Part shown: positions 1-8,849 of the stretch, piece after piece
How the letters are laid out: the number at the start of each line of letters is the position of its first letter
Numbering within the stretch: the first letter of the stretch is position 1
Notes under the pieces: model-generated
Seen by the model: only the letters and a program-made list of their open reading frames with translations
What the model was told of the DNA's origin: nothing
Database searches by the model: none
DNA from: Bacteroidales bacterium
Lineage (GTDB): Bacteria > Bacteroidota > Bacteroidia > Bacteroidales > UBA1715
Assembly (NCBI GenBank): GCA_016714605.1
Contig: JADKDL010000033.1
Span: forward strand, 1-27,237
Reading direction: 5' to 3'
Length of the DNA: 27,237 nucleotides
Made by a program: the position numbers and the translations under genes

Positions 1-222
1 GGCATGTTTACTTTCGGTATTTTTACCAAAATTGAAGTGAAAGATAAAGCTGTTCCTTACATTTCAATATTATCACCATTAATTTGCCTAGGGGTTACTT
101 TTTTCTGCGACAAAGCTCTTAATTACGAATTTGGATATGAATTACTCATTTTCAATGGTATGATAACTTTCTTGGGCTTATATCTATTTAGAAAAAAATC
201 AATAGATCTGATACCTTCTTAA
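1..222 (+). CDS. Sodium:solute symporter, C-terminal fragment (partial at window edge)
   Basis: The frame is open from the first base and ends at a stop at 220-222, so this is the 3' end of a gene that begins outside the window. The visible ~73 residues hold a short loop with the motif FTKxEVKDKxVP, then two hydrophobic segments, and a basic tail. This loop-plus-two-helix ending resembles the C terminus of Bacteroidota sodium:solute symporters (SSS family), inner-membrane proteins that couple sodium entry to uptake of a solute. The substrate cannot be read from this part. The assignment rests on my recognition of the C-terminal motif; a different polytopic transporter remains possible. Confidence 0.6.
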   Translation, partial: GMFTFGIFTKIEVKDKAVPYISILSPLICLGVTFFCDKALNYEFGYELLIFNGMITFLGLYLFRKKSIDLIPS

Positions 223-333
223 CAATAACAATAAATATTTTTTATTTTCAATTAGAATATATACATTTGCTCAACGAATAAGTATTTATTGTCATATCAT
301 CATTAATACTTTTACAAAAAAAAATAACAGCAA

Positions 334-2599
334 ATGAGATATTTATATCTTACTATACTATATTTACTTTTAAACAGCTCTGTTTATACGCAAAATAAAT
401 ATAGAACAAACGGAAACACAAGCTTCTCTAAAGTATCAAACTGGCAAACATCTATTGCCAATTCATGGATAAATGCCGTTAAAATCCCCGATTATACAAA
501 TGATTCCATAATAATAAGTATGGGAGATACTGTTTTTATAGATTCAGAAATTACCATAGATCAAACACAAGTAGACTCAGGCGCAGTGCTTATAAATACA
601 TATTCAAAATCGCAAGGCATTGGAAATTCTTTTACCTTAAATGATGGAAAAGGCTATGATTTAATAATCAAAAATGGAGGCAAATATATTCATGATATGA
701 AACAATTTTCGGCACTCCCAGGCGGTAATGGCAGCATTTTGGTTGAAGGAACAATTGAAATTAAAAACGATGTAGACGGTGGCTGTGCAGATTATTACGC
801 TAACGATGCTGACTTGAATTTCTCAAACCGAATTGTTTGGAATACTAATGCCATTTTCTGTTGGAATACTTCCGGTATTTTCTCAACAGCCAATAAAATA
901 TACTTTCCAAATGTAAATAAAAACACTGTTCCTATTATACATTACAAAGGCTCTGCAATACTTCTAGGAGCAAAAACGCAAACAATTATAAACGGCATTC
1001 TAGAAATAGGTATTGGAAAGATTATGAATTGGCAATACTCAGGAAACAAGACAATTAGGAATGGGATACGCAATTTTGGAACTCTAAATCAACGCGAAAA
1101 TTGTGGAGCTATAATTCTAAGTGGTAGCAATGTTGAAATTCTTAGCAAAGGAGAGATTTTTCTAAACAACAACTCAGGTTTGATTTTAGGAAGTCAAGAA
1201 ATTCATGATTCAATACTATTACGAAGTGATTTAAAGACAACGAGTGGAACAGTAACTATAGCCCCTCATACTACGATTATTAACAATTTATTTTCATTTA
1301 TTCACAGTGGAGATTTTAAAACAAAAGAAGATGTATATTTTAATCTAATCCACGAAAATGGGATTGATGCAGTTATAAAAGCATCTGGCGATATATCATT
1401 TTCAAATTCAAACCATTTTAGATTCGTAGGTAGCGGCAATCAGTTTTGCGGCACAATATTCCCCGATACGGTTAGCTCTTTAGAAATCAATAATATGAAC
1501 ATGGTTAGTTTTGCAAAATGCTTAGTGGTTTTAGATTCAATTAAACTTTATAGCGGTATTGCAAATATAGGTTCAGACACGCTCATTATAAACAACAACG
1601 ACACAAACGCACTTATTACCAAAGAAAACAGTTTTATTATTGGAACTCTAAAACGAAAAACGAAACCTCAAGGCAATTACTTATTTCCAATTGGAAATTT
1701 AACACACAAACATTTTGCATCTGTAAATCTAGTAAACTCGCTTGGTCTAAGTGAACTAACAGTAAGCTACAATCCAGAATTAGACAATTTGAACAGAATA
1801 CCCAATCTGCCAATTCAAGATGGTTTATTTGAATCATTTACCAACTGTGGTTATTGGACTATTAAACCAAACACCGATTACAATAATGCCTTGTATTCTA
1901 TTCAGTTATCTACATCAGAAATTTTCACAGAAAGTTTTACTGGCGATATTCAGGAATATGGTATAATAAAACGAATGTCGAACCAACACCTTTGGGGCGA
2001 TTGTTCGCAAGGAATAAATAAGAAAACGACTATAAGCAACTCTCTTTTAGTTGTTTGTAACGACTCTCCTGTATGGCTTTTCTGATTTTACTATTGCAAA
2101 ATGTAATAGTACAAAACTCCAAATATGGAAATCATTTGATGTAACGAGAGAATTTGACATAGTAAGCCTTGCTTGGGAGACGTATCCTAATGAAAATATT
2201 GCATATTTTATAATAGAAAGCAGTACTGATGGAATTAATTTTGATTCTCTTACCAAAATTCCTGCAAGAAAATCAGGTGGGTATTTCCAATATTATGATA
2301 GTCCGCAACCGGCAGACAGCATAAGTTATAGAATAACAGCTTTTTTTATAGACAATGACTACAACAGTTCTGAAATTAAAAGTATACCATTTAGATTCCC
2401 TATAGTATTTTTTGAAAATTCAAAGCTTATAATTATGCCTCAAAATATAATTTACAATATTACAATTTCTGATATACTTGGCCGATTATGGCTACATAGA
2501 CTTATTGATACATATACAGAAATTGATATTTCATATTTGGAAGAAGGTTTATTTTTTGTACTAGTAAACAATAAAAGACAATTAACCATATATAGGTAA
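334..2599 (+). CDS. Secreted T9SS cargo protein with C-terminal sorting domain, interrupted by a frameshift
   Basis: An N-terminal hydrophobic stretch after MRYLYLTILYLLL looks like a signal peptide. About 550 residues follow that are rich in Asn, Ser, Thr, Ile and Gly, with repeated short beta-strand-like segments, as in large adhesin or beta-helix surface proteins. The first frame stops at 2083-2085. The adjacent frame continues from about 2051 with GFSDFTIA, a fibronectin-like segment (YFIIESSTDGINFDSL) and a C terminus resembling a type A T9SS sorting domain (ISDILGRL, then DISYLEEGLFFVLVNN). These parts normally belong to one protein, so I read one gene with a one-base shift between about 2052 and 2078. 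A TAG at about 2049 in the downstream frame limits how early the shift can be. A TACATTTG box (262-269) resembles a Bacteroidota -7 element but lacks a clear -33. No enzymatic domain is recognised. Confidence 0.7.
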
Positions 2600-2604
2600 A
2601 AAAA

Positions 2605-2626
2605 AAGCGGCACTTACGTGCCGCTT
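2605..2626 (-). terminator. Rho-independent terminator for the GH8 gene, stem shared with the convergent gene
   Basis: A perfect 9-bp stem (AAGCGGCAC / GTGCCGCTT) encloses a TTAC loop between two convergent genes. On the minus strand the stem is followed by a run of T (the A-run before 2607), so it is a classic terminator for the GH8 gene that ends at 2650. On the plus strand the hairpin is followed by A residues, so termination of the upstream T9SS cargo gene would be weaker. Confidence 0.85.
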
Positions 2627-2649
2627 AAAAAAAAATTATTCAAAGATAA

Positions 2650-5600
2650 TTATTTAGCTAAAAGCTTAATAGTCTTCAAAGTACCATCTTCAAATACTAT
2701 AGAAACTAAAAGTATATTACCTACTTCGCCCGAAATTTCTAGTTTAGTACTTGTTTGATTTACTCTCTTATTAGCTAAAACTTGTCCAAGTACATTTTGA
2801 ACCGAAACGGTTGCAACAATTCTCTCTGATTTAACAGCTAATTCATTTGTTTGTTTGTTAAAATAGATAACATCCTTTTCAGAAACTTCTGATTTAGAAG
2901 ATGTCAAAATTGTTTTTTTGAAATCATCATAAGCTTCTTTCAATACAGCTAATGCTTTGTCAACCTCTTCTTGAGTAACAAAATCGTTTTCTAAAACAAC
3001 AATTGCCTCGGAAATAGCATTATCAAAAGTTTCTATATCGGCAATTCTATAAAGTTCAGGTGTTTTTTCTTTAACCGTTTCAATAAAGGTTGTATATGTA
3101 TTAATCGCTTTGTCAAGACTTTCCTTATCAACAGTACCAATAACTCTCTTAGAACCAAAAACAGAAATTGCTGTTTGTAAAGCAGTTTGCGCAGCATTTA
3201 TTTGATCCTGAGTAGCATTTACATTTTCTGCAACAGTTTTCGCTGTATTTATAGCTGTTTGAAGTGTTGCTTTTGAACCTGTAGCATAATTTCCAACAGC
3301 TGTACCTTCAAAAGCACTATTATGCAATTGCTGAGCAGCTACTATTGTTGCATTCAATATATTATAGTTTGTGTAATCCTTAATATTAGCAACTGCATTT
3401 TCTAATATTTGTTGTGCATTGTCAATTTGAGCTTGAGTAGCAGTACCGCTATTTAAAACAGTTTTAGCAGTTGTAATGGCTTGATTTAAGGTCGCTTTTG
3501 TACCCACTGGAAAGGTGCCTAATTCAGTACCTTCATTAATAGAATTAACAAATGTTTGAGCCGCAGAAATAGCTGCTTGCAAAGCTTGCTTATCAACTAC
3601 AGTTACAATAACACTGTTTTGGAAAGTAACAACAGCACCATCAAGAATCGCTTTAGCATTATCAACCTGAAGCTGGGTTGCAGAAGCATTTCCATTTACC
3701 GTTTTTGCAGCAGTTATAGCATTCAATAAAGTAGCTTTAGAGCCAACAGGATAATTGCCAACAGCTGCGCCTTCAACAGCAGAATTATGAATACTCTGAG
3801 CTGAAGAAATTGAATTTACCAATGCAGTTTTCACTACTGCTCCTTGTGGAAGGGTAAGAACTTTACCATCTACCTGCACTTCGTCTATCCAAACACTTCC
3901 AGAACCCGAAGCTGCTTGTTTCTGCCACTGGAATTTAGTTATTTTCGATGCATCAAAAGTAACAGGGTGTGTATCAGCTCCCCAATTTGCTTGAGATAAT
4001 ACACCCCAAGCAACGGTAACCAAAGTCCAATCGGTATGTGCTGAAACTGATGTAGAATAATAATTTGTATTTGTATTTGTACTCAAAGCAACGCTCAGTG
4101 TCACAGCATCTCCTTTATGATAAAATGAAATACCGGTAGAACCACTCAAATCAAATGCAGCCTCAGGTTTTTTCATAGCAAATCCGAGACCTACAAATGG
4201 GTCATAACTTAAAGTTCCTTTACTTAATGAATAGGTAATTTTAGCTGCATTAGCAGTAGCATTAGCTCCTCCGGCTGTCATTACAAAAGGCTCATCATCA
4301 GTAGAAAAAGGTGTAACTGTGGAAGCTCCGCCTTCAGAATTATCATTAAATGAATACCAATGAGTCAATAACTTTGTCACATTATCATCCTCACAATCGG
4401 CTATAATAGTATTATTAGAAGCCAATTTATTTTGCACTGTTTTGCTAGTAAACGCTTCTAATGTAAGATTATCTGTACTTTGAATTGAACCGGGTGTATA
4501 TGAAATTGTCATCACATCGCCAGGTTTTACAACTACCGAAGTAGAGAGTGTTAAAGAAATAACCGTTGAACTCAATAGTGATATACCGGTAAATGCAGCA
4601 TTTTGGGTTACATTATTTATTTTGAACGTAAAATTAGAGAGTTCTGAGCTAGAAGGTGTCTTTAGCGATTTATTGGTAGTAATATAAATATTTGTACCAC
4701 TGCCACTTGTTTCAGAACTTACAAATTTTGGTGCAGTTGGAGCTGCATTAGCATAGAAATTTGGAGCATTTCCCGACAATGTAAGCAAATACAATATTTG
4801 CAAAGTTGGTGCATAATATAAACCTTCATTCTTAGATTTAAGAGTACCATACCACGAGTCAAGATTTGATTGCTTTGTACTATTAGTCATATAGGAAGCT
4901 GCAAGTCCACCAATAAATACAGAATTATTGTAAGAAGGGCTTAAAGCATCGCCATTGGTTGTCATAGGACCATTAAGATTGGTTGCGCTTTTAGTATCAG
5001 TAAAAGTAGCTGTTTTTGCACTCATTGTTTGAGCATCTGAAGATCCCCACCAAATATAATCCCAAGCTACTCGCCACGGAGTACGACAAGCATCCCAAGA
5101 GAAATCGCAACCGCCACCTCCAATACTTTGGGGCTTACATGCAGTTGGTGTAGTACTTGTATTAGTCCAGTCTGGCCACAATCCTTTTGATGATTGAGAA
5201 TTTTTTAAATATGTCTGTGAAGTTGAATAAACCGAAGCCCAATCATGTGTTTTTGAAAAACCTTCTTGAGTTTGCACCTCATTAAATAATTTTATAGTAG
5301 CCGTAGTAAAATAACACGGATTCAGAGCATTATCCCAATGATCTCCTGGCTTAATTAATTTACTAGACGATATTACTTGATATTGCCAAATAGCATCAAT
5401 CAAATTCTCAGCTTCTTTTATATAGTTAACAGTTCCGGTGCTTCCCCACTGTTTATGAGCTAAGACCAACGCCAAAGCAACATCAAGGTCGCCATCGGTA
5501 GCCGATCCGGCTTCTAAAACAGAGCTATAACCATTAATTTTCCACTCCATCAAATAACCGTTCTTACGTCCAAATTTTTTGTAGTAAGCATACAGTTTAT

Positions 5601-5919
5601 TGAAATCTGATTGAGTTTTATTGGTAGCATTTTCCATATATACAAAAATCAACATACCATAACCAATACCCTCGCTCACGGTTTGATTTTGATTTGGACT
5701 ATCAAATTTAACCCTTGCAAAACCTGTATTACCCGAAGCAGCACCATCTTCATAATGGTTATTCTTCCATGTTGCGTATAACGACTGAATTCTGTCGGTA
5801 TCGGGGGTTGAGGCTTTAATTCCATACTGATAGGTAACATTCTGAGGGAAAGCAAAATTTTGCCCCCACGAATATAGCGTAATAAAAACGCATGTAATAA
5901 ATAGTAAACTTTTCTTCAT
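2650..5919 (-). CDS. Secreted GH8 glycoside hydrolase (endoglucanase/lichenase/xylanase/chitosanase type) with FIVAR-type repeats and T9SS sorting domain
   Basis: This 1089-residue exported polysaccharide hydrolase starts with a signal peptide (residues 1-19, ending YSWGQ). The GH8 catalytic domain covers about residues 25-385. It has the family's general-acid glutamate in SEGIGYGM (Glu83), the TDGDLD motif (141-146), and WDACRTPWR (275-283), whose Asp276 fits the catalytic base of the common GH8 subfamily. Next come an Ig-like/SbsA-type domain (about 393-497) and a CBM11-like or CIA30-like beta-sandwich (about 503-687). Four FIVAR-type alpha-helical repeats of about 75 residues follow (about 697-1003). 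The C terminus (about 1015-1089) is a T9SS type A sorting domain with VQNVLGQVLANK. The family acts on beta-1,4-glucans, mixed-linkage glucan, xylan or chitosan; the exact substrate cannot be decided here. The product is expected on the cell surface or released. It is monocistronic and convergent with the preceding T9SS cargo gene. Confidence 0.9.
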   Translation of the reverse strand: MKKSLLFITCVFITLYSWGQNFAFPQNVTYQYGIKASTPDTDRIQSLYATWKNNHYEDGAASGNTGFARVKFDSPNQNQTVSEGIGYGMLIFVYMENATNKTQSDFNKLYAYYKKFGRKNGYLMEWKINGYSSVLEAGSATDGDLDVALALVLAHKQWGSTGTVNYIKEAENLIDAIWQYQVISSSKLIKPGDHWDNALNPCYFTTATIKLFNEVQTQEGFSKTHDWASVYSTSQTYLKNSQSSKGLWPDWTNTSTTPTACKPQSIGGGGCDFSWDACRTPWRVAWDYIWWGSSDAQTMSAKTATFTDTKSATNLNGPMTTNGDALSPSYNNSVFIGGLAASYMTNSTKQSNLDSWYGTLKSKNEGLYYAPTLQILYLLTLSGNAPNFYANAAPTAPKFVSSETSGSGTNIYITTNKSLKTPSSSELSNFTFKINNVTQNAAFTGISLLSSTVISLTLSTSVVVKPGDVMTISYTPGSIQSTDNLTLEAFTSKTVQNKLASNNTIIADCEDDNVTKLLTHWYSFNDNSEGGASTVTPFSTDDEPFVMTAGGANATANAAKITYSLSKGTLSYDPFVGLGFAMKKPEAAFDLSGSTGISFYHKGDAVTLSVALSTNTNTNYYSTSVSAHTDWTLVTVAWGVLSQANWGADTHPVTFDASKITKFQWQKQAASGSGSVWIDEVQVDGKVLTLPQGAVVKTALVNSISSAQSIHNSAVEGAAVGNYPVGSKATLLNAITAAKTVNGNASATQLQVDNAKAILDGAVVTFQNSVIVTVVDKQALQAAISAAQTFVNSINEGTELGTFPVGTKATLNQAITTAKTVLNSGTATQAQIDNAQQILENAVANIKDYTNYNILNATIVAAQQLHNSAFEGTAVGNYATGSKATLQTAINTAKTVAENVNATQDQINAAQTALQTAISVFGSKRVIGTVDKESLDKAINTYTTFIETVKEKTPELYRIADIETFDNAISEAIVVLENDFVTQEEVDKALAVLKEAYDDFKKTILTSSKSEVSEKDVIYFNKQTNELAVKSERIVATVSVQNVLGQVLANKRVNQTSTKLEISGEVGNILLVSIVFEDGTLKTIKLLAK

Positions 5920-6413
5920 CTATTAATTTTTTAGTTCTTAATTCTTAGTTTTTTAATTTGCATCTCGCTTTGAAGTAAAACAATTATTACATTCAAAACC
6001 CTATATCGGGCATAAAATTAATATTTTTTACTCTAATTATACTTTAAAGCCTTATTTATAGAAAAATTATCTCCAAAACAACAACCTTATTTTCATTAAG
6101 CTAAACCCTGTTTTATAAAATATTATTAACTATAGAAATACCTTTATATCAAAAAAAATAAAACAATTTTAATTTAAAACTCTAGATTACAAAAAAATAA
6201 AAAAAAAAACAATTAAATACTCTTATCCACTTTTCCTTTTGCAATAACTTCATCAAAATTAAATTATTATAATTTAAAGTATAACCAAAAACAATATAAA
6301 GAATGATTTATATTACCATGAATTTATAATAATACTTTAGTTTTTTTACTTTATTGCTTTATAGAAAAGACAAGAAAAATCACACCTAAATAAATTAATT
6401 AAACTTTATTGTT
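5920..6413. other. AT-rich intergenic region between divergent GH8 and chemoreceptor genes
   Basis: These 494 bases separate two divergent genes and must carry both promoters. The stretch is very AT-rich with several A-runs, and I see no supported open frame or RNA gene. A TAATTTTG box on the minus strand (6254-6261) resembles a Bacteroidota -7 element but lies over 300 bases from the GH8 start. The segment AAGAATGATTTATATT near 6300 recurs upstream of the second chemoreceptor near 8733, so part of the upstream region was duplicated with the gene. Confidence 0.5.
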
Positions 6414-8328
6414 ATGAAAAAAATATCCGACATGAAAATTAAAACAAGAATGATTCTTGTTATTGGCTCTGTTGTTTTTATCATTATTGCAATCTTTGGC
6501 ATCTATACTATTAGTATTCAAAAAGAAAAGATTATTGAAGATACCGATTTAAGAATGAGCGAACAAGTAGAAGATCTCTCTAATTTGATAGAAACTCACA
6601 TCTCACTTAACCTAAAATCGTTAGAAAGCTATTCGAAAACAGCTTCCTTTTTACGTTCTCAGCTTGGAGAATTTTCTTTAAATAATTCAAATCAAAACAC
6701 CATTTCGGCAGTAAACCAAGAAACAAAAGATGCTTTCCTTGTAACAGTACCGCAACTAAAAATTGGTAATACGCTTGTATATCAGAACACAGAATTGGTT
6801 GATAAAATAAGCGAATTGACTCAAGCCAAAGCAACAATTTTTCAAAAAATGCCTCAAGGTTATATTTGTAAATGGATTTATCCAAGGAATGTTGTTTATT
6901 GGAATAAAAGAGAAAGATCAGAAAGAGATTAAAGATATTTTCAGTTCAAAAAAATATTTTGACACTGGTTATCCATTCATGGTTGATAGTAAAGGAACTT
7001 TAACAATTCATCCGGTAAATGAGGGTGAAAATCATGTAAATGGAGAGTTCTTTCAAAAAATTCTGAGTGCAGGTACAGAAAGTGGAAAAACATACTACAT
7101 GTGGGATGGAAAACAAAAATATCAATATTTTAAGTATATAAAAAGTATAGATTCTTATGTATCAGTTTCCATTTACGAACATGAGCTAATGGGCATTATT
7201 AATACACAAACATACACAGTATTAGGTGCTTTAATAATAGGTCTTGGAATAATACTTTTAGCAATATTTATTTTAAGCAAATCAATCACAACAGGATTGC
7301 ACCAAGGCGTTCTATTTGCAAAAAGAATAGCAGAAGGCGATTTGCAAGCAACCATAAAAATCACACAAAAAGACGAAGTAGGGCAATTGGCAATGGCACT
7401 GAACCGCATGGTTATACAACTCCGAGAGATTGTTTCAAGCATAACAGAAGGTGCTAATGGAATAGCCTCTGCCAGTACACAGGTTTCAAGCACCTCCGAA
7501 CAACTTTCGCAAGGTGCTAATGAACAGGCATCTTCGGTAGAAGAAATGTCATCGACCATGGAAGAGATTGCATCTAATATAATTCAAAACACCGACAATG
7601 CACAGCAAACCGAAAAAATTTCACTTGGAGCATATAATGGCATTAAACAAGTTGTTGAACAATCAGAAAAATCGTTAAAAGCTACAAGAACAATAGCTAA
7701 GAAAATCGTCTTTATCAATGATATTGCCTTTCAAACAAATATTCTAGCACTAAATGCTGCCGTTGAAGCAGCGAGAGCAGGTGAACACGGTAAGGGTTTT
7801 GCAGTTGTAGCAGCAGAGGTAAGAAAGTTGGCAGAAAGAAGCAAAATTGCTGCCGATGAAATTGTTGAACTGACCCAAGAAAGCTTATTGATTGCAGAAG
7901 AAACAGGAACAAAACTTATGGAAATGTTGCCCGAAGTTGAGAAGACAACAAGATTGGTTCAAGAAATTGCTGCTGCAAGTATCGAACAATCAAACGGAGC
8001 CACACAAGTAAATAATGCCGTTCAACAGATAAATGATACTACCCAACATACTGCTGCGGCGAGCGAGGAACTAGCAACAAGTTCAGAAGAATTGGCTGCT
8101 CAAGCCGAACAGCTTAAAACTCTAATTTCTTTCTTTAAAGTAAGTAAGAAATCTAACCAAAGCATAATTGCTGATGATATTTTTCATGAAAACAAACATC
8201 ATGAAGAAAAACATCATGAAACGATACTACAACCAAATCATACAGAAAATAAAGTTTCATCGGAAAACAAAGGAGTTAATATTTCTTTAAATTCTTCTGA
8301 AGATGATAAAGATTTTAATATTTTCTAG
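6414..8328 (+). pseudogene. Methyl-accepting chemotaxis protein, copy 1, with a 161-bp deletion and frameshift in the sensor domain
   Basis: The gene is a paralogue of the intact chemoreceptor at 8850-10910 and aligns along its full length. The first 149 codons match the N terminus (transmembrane helix at about 13-34, start of the periplasmic Cache sensor). After PQGY at 6861 the reading frame changes. The sequence then rejoins the paralogue at GFIQGMLFIGIKEK (6874 onward), which corresponds to 9471 in copy 2. The distance is 13 bases here against 174 in copy 2, a net loss of 161 bases, so the downstream part is out of frame. The rest of the Cache domain, the second membrane helix, HAMP, the signalling hairpin (FQTNILALNAAVEAARAGEHG) and the tail ending DFNIF are all intact in the second frame. 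The 3' part could be translated from a start near 6889, giving a receptor without a complete sensor. Confidence 0.85.
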
Positions 8329-8366
8329 TTTCCAAGCACACTATCGCAAACAAAAATAAAGCAAAG
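8321..8366 (+). repeat. Near-identical 3' flank shared by the two chemoreceptor genes (copy 1)
   Basis: The last codons, stop codon and following bases (TTTCCAAGCACACTATCGC and on to AAAATAAAG) match 10903-10948 almost base for base. The neighbouring coding sequence differs at many third positions. The conserved segment continues about 38 bases past the stop. It may be a remnant of the tandem duplication homogenised by gene conversion, or a selected 3' UTR element. No terminator hairpin follows this copy. Confidence 0.7.
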
Positions 8367-8449
8367 GGGAATTTAGGATTACCAAAATTGTTGCAATTAT
8401 GGAAACTATTAGGTTGATGTAGGAAATAGAGAAAGAGGAAACATTTTTT

Positions 8450-8619
8450 AATTCCCCTCCATAGGAGGGGTGGCTGAAAGCCGGGGTGGTTTATACAGAA
8501 AAGGAGTGTGATTAAGTCGGTGTGATTAATTTTAAAAAAAGAATATACAAGTGGTAATGCAAGAATATGGGAATTAACCACCCCGCCCGTTGGGCACCCC
8601 TCCTATGGAGGGGAATTTA
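8450..8619. repeat. Inverted pair of GC-rich palindromic repeats between the chemoreceptor genes
   Basis: The left arm (about 8450-8493) and right arm (about 8572-8619) are inverted copies of one ~45-bp element. Each contains the short palindrome CCCCTCCATAGGAGGGG and a second GC-rich block ending CGGGGTGGTT. About 80 AT-rich bases separate them and no ORF spans them. Their GC content contrasts sharply with the surroundings. The layout is that of a dispersed REP-like or small non-autonomous element rather than a terminator. Confidence 0.7.
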
Positions 8620-8849
8620 AGGAATATTAACAAGCCGAAGCTATCCTCACGTACATCAACAACACAGCAATCCGTCACAATTTTGTAGAGAATTTTTCAT
8701 TATAGCAAAATAATTTAGCAAAAAACATCAAAAAGAATGATTTATATTCCCTCTAATTAAAGAAATTATTGGTGTATTTTTTTCATTATTGCTATACTAA
8801 ATAGTAAAGATACACAGCTCGCAACTTATAACTTTAAAACTGTACAAGA

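Noticed and set aside
7173..7559. Minus-strand open frames inside both chemoreceptor genes
   Set aside because: They recur at equivalent places only because the receptors are paralogous; they show no independent motif.
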